From: JAWKUK01 sp041398605
Lineage (GTDB): Bacteria > Planctomycetota > UBA1135 > GCA-002686595
Assembly: GCA_041398605.1 (NCBI GenBank)
Contig: JAWKUK010000017.1
Span: 1 to 64,000 of the forward strand
Length of the DNA stretch: 64,000 bases
Direction: 5' to 3'
In this document: one piece after another, positions 43,204 through 52,605 of the stretch
How positions within the stretch are numbered: position 1 is the stretch's first letter
Layout: every line of letters begins with the position of its first letter
Made by a program: the position numbers and the translations under genes
The notes under the pieces: generated by a model
What the model saw: the letters and a program-made list of their open reading frames with translations, nothing else
The model's database searches: none
What the model was told of the DNA's origin: nothing

Positions 43204-44684
43204 CAGGCGCCGGTGCCTTTCGCGACCGCGAACCCGGTCAGCGCGACGATCACGAGGTCCAGGAGGAACGACTGGTTCTCGATGTAGTAGAGGTCGTAGT
43301 CGATGTTCGCGTGGATGGCGTCCTGGCGCGCATACGAGATCTGCCACAGGCCGGTGACGCCCGGCTTGGCGCGCAGGCGCTCGCGGTCCATCGGGCGGTA
43401 CGTATCGACGATGAAGCGCATCTCGGGCCGCGGCCCGACGACGCTCATGTCGCCGAGCAGGACGTTGATGAAGTTCGGCAGCTCGTCGAGGGAATAGCGC
43501 CGCAGGTAGCGCCCGATGCGCGTGATGCGCGGGTCGCTCTCGTTGCGCGGCGCGACGGCGTCGCCGCACTGGTCCATGTGCATCGTCCGGAACTTGATCA
43601 TTCGGAACGGGCGGCCGTCCTTGCCGATGCGCTCCTGCATGAAGAACACGGGCCCCGGGCTCTGGCGCTTGATCAGGAGCGCGACGACCGCGAACAGCGG
43701 CGCCGTCAGGAGCAGCACGATGAGCGACACGCAGACGTCGAACGAGCGCTTGATGACCGCGGACAGCAGCGAGTCCCGCCGCTCGGAGCGCGTGATGAGC
43801 GGGATCGAGTCGAGGTTCTCGATCCGGACGTTGTAGCTCAGGAGGTGGTAGAAGCGCGGGACGACGTAATACGGCACCAGGAGCGCGTCGAGGCGCGCGA
43901 CCAGGTCCATGACGTCGGCCTCTTCGGCCTCGGGCAGCGCGACGAAGACCTCGCTCACCTTGTGGCGCGCGAGCAGGAGCTCGAGCTCGGACGAGCTCCC
44001 GAGGACGCGGTGGTGCCCGACGAGGGCGCCCGGCGGGCGCGTGTCATCGACGAAGCCGACGAAGTTCAGCCCGAGCGTCGGGACGTGCAGGAACTTCTCT
44101 TGCAGCTTCTGGCCGGTCGCGCCGGCCCCAATGACGATGACGTTGCGGTTCCCGATCCCGCGCCGGTGCAGCCGCTGGATGAAGCGGAACGAGACGAAGC
44201 GGCTGAGCGTCGTGAAGATCAGGACGAAGACAAACGCCAGCAGCAGCGTCACGCGCGAGAGCGCGTCGGGGTTGTACTCGAGGTCGATCAGCCGGTGCAG
44301 GGCGAGGATCGGCTCGTAGAACTTCGCCTGGGTCTCGCTCTCGTCCACGGACGTGCCGCGCAGGAAGACGAGCAGCGCGAACAGCACGAAGAAGGCGGCG
44401 ACGGAGGCCTTCGTGACGGCGGCGTACTCCTCGACGTTGAGCAGGCTCTTGCTCGGCGAGTACATGCCGGACCAGTGGAACGACACGAGGCAGACCGCTG
44501 TGGCGATCGAGAAGACCTCGCGATAGCTCGCGAGCGGCGTCGCGATGTCGGGGCCTGCGAGCCCCTCGCGTACCCACCACGCGGTGAGGCACGCTAGGAC
44601 CACCACCAGCAAGTCGACGACCACCTGGACCGAGAGGACCAAGGGTTCGAAGTTGCGGCGGACGAATGTGCCCAGCGCGGTCAT
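43200..44684 (-). CDS. Undecaprenyl-phosphate sugar-1-phosphate transferase (polyisoprenyl-phosphate hexose-1-phosphate transferase)
   Basis: A 494-residue initiating enzyme. Four N-terminal membrane segments (for example VQVVVDLLVVVLACLTAWWV, VAAFFVLFALLVFL) and a CoA-binding-like domain (VIVIGAGATGQKLQEKFL) precede a fifth segment and the catalytic bacterial sugar-transferase domain (KRSFDVCVSLIVLLLTAP, SPGPVFFMQERIGKDGRPF, MIKFRTM, DELPNFINVLLGDMSVVGPRPE, KPGVTGLWQI). It moves a sugar phosphate onto undecaprenyl phosphate to start the repeat unit. The ATG at 44684 is chosen before the first membrane segment. It is the first gene of the exopolysaccharide operon. Confidence 0.93.
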   Translation of the reverse strand: MTALGTFVRRNFEPLVLSVQVVVDLLVVVLACLTAWWVREGLAGPDIATPLASYREVFSIATAVCLVSFHWSGMYSPSKSLLNVEEYAAVTKASVAAFFVLFALLVFLRGTSVDESETQAKFYEPILALHRLIDLEYNPDALSRVTLLLAFVFVLIFTTLSRFVSFRFIQRLHRRGIGNRNVIVIGAGATGQKLQEKFLHVPTLGLNFVGFVDDTRPPGALVGHHRVLGSSSELELLLARHKVSEVFVALPEAEEADVMDLVARLDALLVPYYVVPRFYHLLSYNVRIENLDSIPLITRSERRDSLLSAVIKRSFDVCVSLIVLLLTAPLFAVVALLIKRQSPGPVFFMQERIGKDGRPFRMIKFRTMHMDQCGDAVAPRNESDPRITRIGRYLRRYSLDELPNFINVLLGDMSVVGPRPEMRFIVDTYRPMDRERLRAKPGVTGLWQISYARQDAIHANIDYDLYYIENQSFLLDLVIVALTGFAVAKGTGAW

Positions 44685-45073
44685 ATGTCCAGGAAGGAGA
44701 CCCCGTGACGTGCAGCCCGTCACAAGGGTTCCGTGCATCGTACCTCGCACGGGGGGTGCGAGTCCCCTTTGGGTCGACCACTCGTCGCCCTTGACCCAAA
44801 TCCCATGCGAGCGCTCGTCCCGGATCCGGCCTTGGCGCGCGCCTCCGAGGCCGGGTCCTAGCGCCCGAACGCGGGCCGCGGCCGGTTGCATTCCTGGTGG
44901 GCCCGGTGGGCCCGATGGGCCTGGTGGACCTGGTGGACCCGGTGGGGCGGAGGTCCCGCAGAGGCGCTCCCCGCCGTCGCCGGGGGGCGCCCCGCGCAGC
45001 GCCCCCGGCCCCACGGCACGCCGTCGGCTCGTGGGGACCCAGCGCTCGCATGCACCGGGCCCGAACGCTCGCC
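44685..45073. other. Non-coding leader of the exopolysaccharide operon
   Basis: A 389-base stretch without a gene. It contains an 8-bp inverted repeat, TTTGGGTC (44768-44775) and GACCCAAA (44793-44800), which stands out as A/T-containing, and a 9-bp repeat array at 44893-44946. The leftward operon's promoter should lie here. Confidence 0.5.
44893..44946. repeat. 9-bp tandem repeat, six copies
   Basis: The degenerate unit CC(T/C)GGTGG(G/A) runs from 44893 to 44946. It translates as Gly-Gly-Pro on one strand and Pro-Pro-Gly on the other, but no credible gene contains it, so it is treated as an intergenic repeat. Confidence 0.75.
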
Positions 45074-45877
45074 TCAAGGAAGGTCGAGGTTCGGGGCCGC
45101 GAGGCGCCGGCAGGTGATCTCCCTCAGCAACATGGGCACTGTCGCCGCAGCGCGGCCGCCCTGGGTGGGCAGGTGCTTCAGGAACGCTCCGGCATCGCCC
45201 ACGCGCGCGCTGTCCGTGACCGCGCGCAACGCGGCCCAAGGCACCCCGGCCCGAGCCGCGACCGCTGCCACGGCTGCGGTCTCCATGTCCGCGACCGCCG
45301 ACCATGGCAGCAGCTCCCCGGGCCTCCCCCCGGGCATCCTCGCGGGCCGCGCACCCTCCCGCCGCACCGCGCGGGCTCGGCGCCAACGCTCCAACAGCCG
45401 GATCGCCGGCCGGTCCGCCGTCAGCATCTGCCCCACTGAGCCAGGCGCGACAACGAGCCACGCTGCGAGCAGCGCCGCGTCAGGGAGGAGCTCGCGCCCC
45501 TGCCGCACCGCGAGGTCCCACTGGAGCGCGCGGCCGCAGTGCACCAAGGCCCCGACCGGCGTCTGCCGATCGAGCCCGCCGCAGGTCCCGACGACGAGGA
45601 TGGCCTGCGCGCCCGCCGCCAAGAGCGCCGCGGCCCCGTGCGCCGCGGCGACCTTGCCCACCCCCGACCGGGCGACCAGGACCTCCGCGGGCGGCCCGGC
45701 GTGGCCGAGCGCCGACACGCTGCGCTCGAGGGTGACGCCGAGCGAGCGCACCCGCTGCCCCCCGTGCTCAGCCGCCCACACCCGCAGGGGCCCGAGCTCT
45801 TCCTCGAGGGCCGCGAGCACGCCGTAGACCGTCGGGGCCCTGGGGTCGATGCGCGGTTCGGCGCCGATCTCATTCAT
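45074..45877 (-). CDS. MTA/SAH nucleosidase-like phosphorylase-superfamily protein
   Basis: A 267-residue member of the nucleoside phosphorylase superfamily. Motifs are VYGVLAALEEELGPL at the N-terminus, VLVARSGVGKVAAAHGAAALL, VVGTCGGLD and the substrate-binding ADMETAAVAAVAARAGVPWAALRAVTDSA with Met-Glu for ribose binding and catalytic Asp. The closest function is 5'-methylthioadenosine/S-adenosylhomocysteine nucleosidase; futalosine hydrolase or the hopanoid-associated phosphorylase are alternatives. The start at the ATG at 45877 is preferred over 45904. It is divergent from the epimerase. Confidence 0.8.
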   Translation of the reverse strand: MNEIGAEPRIDPRAPTVYGVLAALEEELGPLRVWAAEHGGQRVRSLGVTLERSVSALGHAGPPAEVLVARSGVGKVAAAHGAAALLAAGAQAILVVGTCGGLDRQTPVGALVHCGRALQWDLAVRQGRELLPDAALLAAWLVVAPGSVGQMLTADRPAIRLLERWRRARAVRREGARPARMPGGRPGELLPWSAVADMETAAVAAVAARAGVPWAALRAVTDSARVGDAGAFLKHLPTQGGRAAATVPMLLREITCRRLAAPNLDLP

Positions 45878-45965
45878 GCCCCCATTCTGCCCGCACGGGG
45901 TCACCCGGCTATCCTTGGGGGTTCATGGCCTCTCTCCAGACCCTCCCGAGCCCGAGCACGCCCCC

Positions 45966-46936
45966 ATGCTGATCGCCGTGACCGGAGCGACCGGCTTCAT
46001 CGGTCGGTACCTCACCCGCCGCCTCCTCGCGGACGGGGCGCGCGTGCGGGTCCTCGCGCGGCCCGGTCGCACCGCCGCCCTCGAGCTGGACGACGCGCCC
46101 GGCCGGGAGACCCTCGAGATCCACGAGGGGGACCTGACCGACCCGGCGTCCCTGAAGGGCTTCCTGGACGACGCCACCCACCTGGTCCACCTCGCGAGCG
46201 CCCACGACCACTACAGCGAGGAGGTGATGAAGGACGTCAACATCACCGGGACGGAGCACCTGGTCGCCGAGGCCGAGCGCGTGTCGCCCGAGTGTCAGGT
46301 CGTGCTCGTGTCGTCCGCCGTCATCGGCGTGCCGGTCTACGGCTACTACCGCGACTCGAAGCGCGTCCAAGAGAAGGTCGTGCGCGGCTCGAAGTTGCCG
46401 TGGGCCTCGTTCCGGCCGACGCTCGTCTACGGCCGCGGGGACTTCCGCCACACCGCGCCCCTGCTGCGCAAATGCGGCGCGAAGAAGGGCAACTACTGGG
46501 TGTTCCACGAGGGCCTCTCAAGCTCAACCCGGTGCACGTCGACGACATGGTCGACGCGATCGTCGCGCTCTTCAGCTATGAGCGCGCGCGCGAGGAGTAC
46601 CGCGTCTTCGAGATCGCGGGGCCGTTCGGCATCCCGTTCAACGAGTTCGTGGACCTCTCGATCAAGGCCGCGGGCGGCGGCGTGAAGCGCAGGAACATCC
46701 CCCGCCGCTGGGTCGAGCGCGCGATCCTCCTGAAGGGCGTCTTCACGGACGTGACCAAGGAGCGCCGCGGCGCGGGCTACTTCTCGCTGCACCACGACCA
46801 CGACATCCGGCCGGCGCAGGACGAGCTCAACTTCAGGCCGCGCCCCTTCGCGGAGGGCATCGTCGAGGCCGCCCAGGGGGATTGGTGGCGCGTCGACCAC
46901 GCCAATTCAGGACACGCGAGCAGCCTCGGGACCTGA
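45966..46936 (+). pseudogene. NAD(P)-dependent epimerase/dehydratase (extended SDR), single-base frameshift
   Basis: An extended short-chain dehydrogenase starting MLIAVTGATGFIGRYL (nucleotide-binding GxxGxxG). VHLASAHDHYSEE and the catalytic YRDSK (YxxxK) follow, to about residue 182. Near 46511-46515 the frame changes. The second frame continues LKLNPVHVDDMVDAIVALF, typical of the same family, and ends at 46936. One missing C in GGCC(C)TCTC explains it. With this base the protein would be about 323 residues. The rest of both parts is well conserved in pattern, so the break is either recent or a sequence error. Confidence 0.85.
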
Positions 46937-47012
46937 CCCGAACTGGGAATCGGGGGCTGCGTTCAGTTCAGGCCAGGCGGGGGACGATCGTCAAGCAGAG
47001 TCCCCCGCTGCG

Positions 47013-48113
47013 ATGCACTCCCAGGATCCCCAGTCCGAACTCCGAGCCCTCTTCGCGCTCGTCGACGCCGTCCGTCTGCGGGTGCAGACCGAGATGGAGA
47101 CGATGGCGCGCTCCGGGATCGCCACGCCGCTCTTGCGTTCGTGCCTGACGCGCGCGCGTGGTCACCTCGAGCTTGCCCATCGCGCGCTCTCCGAGTCGCG
47201 CCCAGAGAGCTCATTCGCCCCGCAGCGGGGGCTCCCCACCAGCGGCCTGCAGCCGCCGCTGCGCTTGGGAATCGACGTGACCGGAGCTGCGCCGCTGGAC
47301 GCTGCCGCGGGTTACGCCCGGCAGCCCGGCGAGCCGCTGGCAGGGCATTTGGCTCCGGGCCAGGCGCGCGACGGCGAGCGCCGTGCGCACGGCCGGCACG
47401 TGTTCCGTCCGAACGGCGACCAAGGCGCCGCGTCGTGGGTGCAGAGCCGGGTGGAGGAGATCGGGCGCGCCCTCGAGTCGGCGCTCGGTGGGGACGACGA
47501 CGACCCGTTCTCGTCCACGACCAAGCAGAAGCGCGCCGCAGCGCCGCACCACGACGACAATGAGGTCCGCGACGTCGAGATCGGCGCCGCGTGCCCCGCG
47601 CCGCAGGCGCCGCCGCACTTCACCGGTACGACCGACGTGCTGTCGATTCCGGACCTGATCGGCTTCTTCCAGGTGCAGTCCAAGACGGGCGTCCTGGAGA
47701 TCGAGCACAAGTCGGAGAACTTCCGGCTCGAGTTCGAGAAGGGCAGCCTCTTGCACGCTGCGAGCTCGAAGTCCCCGCGCGGCGAGCGGCTCGGCGAGAT
47801 CCTCGTCAGGCGCGGCGCGATCACGGAGGCGCACCTCGCGGCGTTCCTCTCGAACCTGCAGCGCGGCGAGCGCCTCGGCAGCGCGCTCCTCCGCCTGGAG
47901 GGCATCTCCGAGGCGGACCTCGCCGCAGCGATCGAGGCGCAGGTCCTCGGCATCTTTGTGCGCCTGGCAAAGCTGCCAGGCTGCACGTTCACGTTTCGCG
48001 AAGGCGCGGTCGACGGGGCGCTCGCGGGCCGCGTGCGGCACAACGTAACGCGCTTGCTGCTCGACAGCGCGCGCCAGCTCGACGAAGCCGAAGACCAGCG
48101 CGCGTCGGCGTGA
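47013..48113 (+). CDS. DUF4388 (PATAN-like) domain protein
   Basis: A 366-residue soluble protein. An N-terminal helical segment and a low-complexity middle precede a DUF4388 domain (TDVLSIPDLIGFFQVQSKTGVLEIEH through FEKGSLLHAASSKSPRGERLGEILVRRGAITEAHL), residues about 205-290. A further helical repeat-like region ends with FVRLAKLPGCTFTFREG. DUF4388 proteins are often found with response-regulator and gliding or chemotaxis systems, but the molecular role is not proven. It ends six bases from the convergent FG-GAP gene; the stops share a palindrome (GTGACCTAGGTCAC, 48110-48123). Confidence 0.8.
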   Translation: MHSQDPQSELRALFALVDAVRLRVQTEMETMARSGIATPLLRSCLTRARGHLELAHRALSESRPESSFAPQRGLPTSGLQPPLRLGIDVTGAAPLDAAAGYARQPGEPLAGHLAPGQARDGERRAHGRHVFRPNGDQGAASWVQSRVEEIGRALESALGGDDDDPFSSTTKQKRAAAPHHDDNEVRDVEIGAACPAPQAPPHFTGTTDVLSIPDLIGFFQVQSKTGVLEIEHKSENFRLEFEKGSLLHAASSKSPRGERLGEILVRRGAITEAHLAAFLSNLQRGERLGSALLRLEGISEADLAAAIEAQVLGIFVRLAKLPGCTFTFREGAVDGALAGRVRHNVTRLLLDSARQLDEAEDQRASA

Positions 48114-48119
48114 CCTAGG

Positions 48120-49892
48120 TCACAGGCCGTAGCTCAGCGTGCTGATCGACAGCATGAATGCGTTGGTCGCGTTCCAGCGCGCGTTGCAGGGGCCGGGGAG
48201 CGGGGCGCGGTAGAGGGCTTGCAGCGGCAGCTCGAAGCCGAGGAGTTGCGTCGAATACGAGATCGGCACCGCCACGTTCTCGAACGTCACGCTCCCGCTC
48301 CCGTCCGAGCGCCCCACCCTGCGCGCCGTCGACGGGGTGATGCACAGCACCCCGTCCCCCGCCACTTGCCCTGCGGGCAGCAGCGACGGCACCGGCTGGC
48401 CCACCATCAGCAGCACCAACGAGTCCGGCGAGATCCCGTCGACCACCGCGCGGCGGACCTCCACCTCGTTGAAGTATCCGTGCAACCGCAGCCGTGCACC
48501 GGGCCCCGCCGCGTTGGGACACCCAAGGCCGGGCGCAGCGACCGCGCCACACGGACAATCCAGGGTCTCGGCGTCGTAGGGCGCGCACCCTGGGCGACCG
48601 ATCTCGCGGCAGGGCCCCGGGGTCGGCGGCGTGTATTCGATGTAGGCCGCCGCGCCGGCATGCCACTGCCCCGCGGAGAAGGCAAAGGGCGCGCCAGCCG
48701 CGATGCCGTGTCCGTCAAAGGACATGCCCGCTGCATAGAGCCCCAGTCCGCCGCCGCCAAACTGGAGCGGCGCGGTCAACCCGACCCGCTGGTCCCAGAC
48801 GCCATCGCAGAGCTCGTAAAGCAGGATCGATCCGGCCCCGCCAGTCGAGGTGTTAGGCGCCAGGGCGGGAACGCGGTAGTTTGCGCTCGTCACGGCGAGC
48901 GTCGGGGGGACCCATTGGAGTCGAGCACCGAAGCCAGCCGACTGCAAACTCGTCGCTTCGTTTGCCGTGGGGTGGATCTTGGAGTGCAGCTCCCAAGTCC
49001 CATTTGCGGCGCGTGCGTACACATAGATCGCGCCAACCCGCCCGACGTCCCAATAGCAGGACACGAAGAGCCAATCCTCGTCAATCGCAACCGCCCCACC
49101 GAAGTAGTGTATGCCGTCGGGTTGAATCGGGCGCCGCAACGTCTGCTCATGCTGCCAGACACCATTGACTCGCCGGAACGTCGAGACGACGCCGCTCGCT
49201 ACGTTACTAGCCACTCCAGCGTGTGGAGAGGCCACGACCGCATGGTCCCCACTGATCGCAACCGTCAGTCCCCAGTTGAACGACGGAAAGTAGCCGAGTA
49301 GTCCAACATCAGAGGCGCGGAACTCAGCCACGGGCGTCCAGGTCCCATGACGCTCCCAGAAGCGCACGACCGGCACAATCTGCCCTGCTGCGTCGCGGGC
49401 GTCCGGATAACCGATCAGAAGGGTCTCTCCATCATAGTCCATGCCCCCCACGCCGCCAAGCTCCGGCGCGTTGTTCGGACCGATCTGCTCATGGGGTCTC
49501 CAGACACCCGCCGATCGCTGAAACTCCCAGCAGGCACTCGTCCGATAACTCCCCTTCACAAGCATCGAATCGCCAACGATCTCGATTCCATATCCAAAAC
49601 ATTCAACGCAGGCATTGGCCGGTGAAAAATGTGGCTGACGTGTGAGCTCCTGGCGATATTCCCACGTGCCGGCGACGCCCTTTTCATAGACCAGGATTCG
49701 ACCCAGATGCGTATGAGCAACGTCCCACTCTTCAGAGGCAATTGCCAAGGTGGACCCGGACAACCCAACGGCCCGACCGAACTCGCCACTCGTACGAGGC
49801 AACAACGGATCAAAGATCTGACTCGGCGCCTGACCGCGAGCGAGAGGAGCAAGTCCGAGGACAACAAAAAGCCCCGTACATTTGACGTTCAT
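48120..49892 (-). CDS. Secreted FG-GAP-like beta-propeller protein, intact copy
   Basis: A 590-residue secreted protein. The start MNVKCTGLFVVLGLAPLARGQ is a signal peptide; an ATG 22 codons further upstream adds nothing. Seven propeller-like blades follow, with patterns of the type FGRAVGLSGSTLAIAS, VVSTFRRVNGVWQHEQTLRRP and GGAVAIDEDWLFVSCYWD. A cysteine-rich C-terminal module (GCAPYDAETLDCPCG, GLGCPNAAG) is typical of planctomycete exported proteins. The 3' part is nearly identical to a decayed copy at 52721-53905. Codon use in the 5' half is visibly less GC-rich than surrounding genes. Confidence 0.86.
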   Translation of the reverse strand: MNVKCTGLFVVLGLAPLARGQAPSQIFDPLLPRTSGEFGRAVGLSGSTLAIASEEWDVAHTHLGRILVYEKGVAGTWEYRQELTRQPHFSPANACVECFGYGIEIVGDSMLVKGSYRTSACWEFQRSAGVWRPHEQIGPNNAPELGGVGGMDYDGETLLIGYPDARDAAGQIVPVVRFWERHGTWTPVAEFRASDVGLLGYFPSFNWGLTVAISGDHAVVASPHAGVASNVASGVVSTFRRVNGVWQHEQTLRRPIQPDGIHYFGGAVAIDEDWLFVSCYWDVGRVGAIYVYARAANGTWELHSKIHPTANEATSLQSAGFGARLQWVPPTLAVTSANYRVPALAPNTSTGGAGSILLYELCDGVWDQRVGLTAPLQFGGGGLGLYAAGMSFDGHGIAAGAPFAFSAGQWHAGAAAYIEYTPPTPGPCREIGRPGCAPYDAETLDCPCGAVAAPGLGCPNAAGPGARLRLHGYFNEVEVRRAVVDGISPDSLVLLMVGQPVPSLLPAGQVAGDGVLCITPSTARRVGRSDGSGSVTFENVAVPISYSTQLLGFELPLQALYRAPLPGPCNARWNATNAFMLSISTLSYGL

Positions 49893-49903
49893 GGTGGGAA
49901 CCC

Positions 49904-52480
49904 TCAAAAGACTGTTACGAGACACACGATGTCCTCGGGAGGCCCGGACGAAGGCCACGCCGAGGCTGGCGGCGCGACAAGCTGCAACGGATTTGTGAGA
50001 TCTGTGTAGTACATCGCAAACTGATGCTGCACCTCCTCGCCAGTCAAGGGACTGAAGTATTGCGCGGCTGCAGCAAGATTGGGCGAGACCGCCCCAGGCA
50101 CGGCCAAGGCCCCCAAGGACCGAGGCGTGTTGTTGTTAGCTGAATCGTAGGCATTCGGGTAGTAGATCAGATAGAACCCCCCTGCGTCGGGGCTCGTGCT
50201 CGTCCTCATGCCGTAGACCTGCGCTTGTCCAAACGTCCCTGTTCCGAACGGATTGCCTCCCATTGCGTCATCATACTCACCAGTCAGAATATTGTCGGCC
50301 GGAGACGCATCCCAGAATCGCACCCGAGCCATGATGCGCCGCGCGGCGGCACACGCGGCCCAGAGCTCCTCTCGGCTTCGAAACTCATCCGCAGACACGT
50401 CTCCGCCGCCAAAAGCCCTCAGGGGATCGGGAATCGAAGTGGGCGCTGCCGAATCGAAGCCATCCATCTCCATCCCGTACCCGAAATACCACTCCAAATT
50501 GCCACCCGAAAAGAGGATGTCATACAGCGCGCCTCGCCTCTTCGCTTCCGGCGACGACATGAAGGTCGGCGAGCCCTGGACTACCCCAACAGTTGCTTGG
50601 TCGTTGGTTCCAGATGCACCAAACTTCCATTCTCCCGGCTCGTCGACAGCCACAACAACTCGATCGCCAAACGTGCCAAGTAGGCTGAGCTCGGATCGCA
50701 GGCGCTCGGTGCCTTCATCGAAATTGTGCTGCCAACCCGGGTGTCCCGGAGTGTTACCCTGCGGGCCGGTGGGGGCAATATCGCCGAGGACCTGCGGCGC
50801 GTCATCGTAAATGTAATATGAGGTGACGTCCAACCAAGGCCGATAGCGCCAAGAAGCATACGTCACACCTGCGGGCGGGGTGGGCGGATTCGCATTGAGA
50901 TCATCTACAATGAGCTTATAGAGGTTCCAGCTATTGCCGTTCGAGTGCACAGCGATCGGATGGTCATGGTATCCATCCCAAAGCATGATCCAGTCCGCCA
51001 TCGCTCGGAGTTGGGCGACGGCAAATTGAGCGGCCACCGCGTTCTCTTCACAGAGGTTCCACTGGATCCCCGTGTGACAGCCGAAATGGGCAATCATCTG
51101 CTTGAGGTACAGTCGGCGCGCGTGGGTCAGACTGTGAGGAACAATTCCTGCCGTGACTGCATCTCCCGTGGCTGGATCCCAGTCATAGTCGAGCCAACCG
51201 AGATTCGCCTGCTCATGCTCGTGGAGCTGGAACTGCACAAGCATCCCCTTGAGCATTGCAAACGCAAGAACGATGTTCCACTCACGTGCGCGCCGAATGC
51301 TGTAGTTAAAAACGCTCCTTGGGGTCGCTGGTCCGGTTGCCGCATAGCCCAGGTCGGCCAGATCAATCGCCGCAAATGGATGGGTGTCTCGACCGTCTCC
51401 TCCGAGGTTCATCGGCTCAACATACATGGAGTTGAGTCCCTGGCTAGATAGGTAGCGAATCGCCCCAATGATCCCACGGCCGGCGCTGCGATTATCATCT
51501 AATGCCTCAGTGAGGAAACCGGTTACCAGATCAAGGTCAACCGTCGAACGCGTCGTGTCCCAATCCGGTCCGTTTTGCCAGTCCATCGTGTTGTGCGGCC
51601 CCCCGACGTGAACCGTTCCAACCGAGGGCGAACTGAAGGAGTGCCAAGCGCCGCTACCGGGACCAGCGTTGCTACCATTTGGGTACGCCGTTGCCGCGGC
51701 CAGTGGATTCATTTCATACCGCAAGTCCTTGCCGGACTTGTAGAAGTCACGATACCCGAACCAGTTCTCCGGGCTGTTCACTCCGATCTTGAGGAAGTAC
51801 TGCTTCCTAACTGCAAGCCCTGGCCAAGAGTACTTGAGGTAGCGCGACGTCCCCGCCGTTGGAGACTCGGACCGGATGAACCCGCGCCCATGGTGCCCCT
51901 CCGCATTCGGGTTCACGGGCAATGACTTGAACGCATACGACTGTGCCCACAGCACGCCTGGGACGAGGGGTCCCGACGTCCCAGAGACCCATGGACTCGC
52001 GGGTACCGGCGTGTCCATGACGTTGATCGGACCGGGCGGGGTCGATGCATGGTCGTACTCGAGCAGAAACACGAAGTTCCAATAGCCGGAGCGCTCGTCC
52101 GGCGTGAACCTCAGCTTCCAGAATGCACCGCCGCCGATGTCTCCCAATGAGCCTGGCGTCGTGCTTCCCTCCGACCCATCACCGGCGTAGAACCCAGGGA
52201 TCAAGTATGGGGCTCCGCCCGTGGGCGGCGTGACCCAAGCCGACATCCGCAGACTGAGGAACGGGTTGACTGCGACACCGGGCGATTGGAGCGCGTCATT
52301 CTTCGTCTCCGAGAGGTTTAAATCGGAGAGCGGACCTGGCGGAGTCGTGAAGTACTGAGTCACCCCCGCAAGGTTGAACGTGAACTCGTGAGGGTAGAAG
52401 GCTGGGACCGTCAGGACATCAGCCACCGGCGGCGCATTCGGCTCCGCGTTCACCCTCCCTGGAAGCAATGGCGTGCTCAA
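49904..52480 (-). CDS. Glycosidase-like secreted protein, probably in a phase-OFF state
   Basis: An 858-residue frame from a TTG at 52480. An N-terminal beta domain (LKYSWPGLAVRKQYFLKIG, EN.WFGYRDFYK) resembles DUF5060. A TIM-barrel-like part has YLSSQGLNSMYV, QWNLCEENAV and VVVAVDEPGEW, whose glutamates could be catalytic. A C-terminal module (YLIYYPN, YFSPLTGEEV) resembles the PF12904-type beta domain that ends such glycosidases. The TTG lies inside the hydrophobic signal peptide, which begins upstream with RRRALVTSAIACLLS, so the true start is further back. A good ATG (52598) is 1 base out of frame because of an 8-bp repeat. The gene is less GC-rich than its surroundings. Confidence 0.82.
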   Translation of the reverse strand: MSTPLLPGRVNAEPNAPPVADVLTVPAFYPHEFTFNLAGVTQYFTTPPGPLSDLNLSETKNDALQSPGVAVNPFLSLRMSAWVTPPTGGAPYLIPGFYAGDGSEGSTTPGSLGDIGGGAFWKLRFTPDERSGYWNFVFLLEYDHASTPPGPINVMDTPVPASPWVSGTSGPLVPGVLWAQSYAFKSLPVNPNAEGHHGRGFIRSESPTAGTSRYLKYSWPGLAVRKQYFLKIGVNSPENWFGYRDFYKSGKDLRYEMNPLAAATAYPNGSNAGPGSGAWHSFSSPSVGTVHVGGPHNTMDWQNGPDWDTTRSTVDLDLVTGFLTEALDDNRSAGRGIIGAIRYLSSQGLNSMYVEPMNLGGDGRDTHPFAAIDLADLGYAATGPATPRSVFNYSIRRAREWNIVLAFAMLKGMLVQFQLHEHEQANLGWLDYDWDPATGDAVTAGIVPHSLTHARRLYLKQMIAHFGCHTGIQWNLCEENAVAAQFAVAQLRAMADWIMLWDGYHDHPIAVHSNGNSWNLYKLIVDDLNANPPTPPAGVTYASWRYRPWLDVTSYYIYDDAPQVLGDIAPTGPQGNTPGHPGWQHNFDEGTERLRSELSLLGTFGDRVVVAVDEPGEWKFGASGTNDQATVGVVQGSPTFMSSPEAKRRGALYDILFSGGNLEWYFGYGMEMDGFDSAAPTSIPDPLRAFGGGDVSADEFRSREELWAACAAARRIMARVRFWDASPADNILTGEYDDAMGGNPFGTGTFGQAQVYGMRTSTSPDAGGFYLIYYPNAYDSANNNTPRSLGALAVPGAVSPNLAAAAQYFSPLTGEEVQHQFAMYYTDLTNPLQLVAPPASAWPSSGPPEDIVCLVTVF

Positions 52481-52525
52481 GAGGCACGCAATCGCGGACG
52501 TTACGAGCGCCCGCCGCCGCTCACT

Positions 52526-52573
52526 GGCGAGGCGGCGAGGCGGCGAGGCGGCGAGGCGGCGAGGCGGCGAGGC
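52526..52573. repeat. Octanucleotide repeat GGCGAGGC, six copies, in the glycosidase leader
   Basis: Six perfect, uninterrupted 8-bp units lie between an ATG at 52598 and the signal-peptide coding part of the glycosidase-like gene. Eight is not a multiple of three, so each gain or loss shifts the frame. With six units the ATG frame ends at a TGA (52521-52523). Seven or four units would fuse it in frame to the 858-residue protein. Confidence 0.93.
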
Positions 52574-52605
52574 GGGTCGAGATGGCAGGCGACTTCATGC
52601 CCTTC

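Noticed and set aside
44893..44946. Possible collagen-like protein (Gly-Gly-Pro or Pro-Pro-Gly repeats)
   Set aside because: No start, signal peptide or credible flanking domain on either strand; treated as an intergenic 9-bp repeat.
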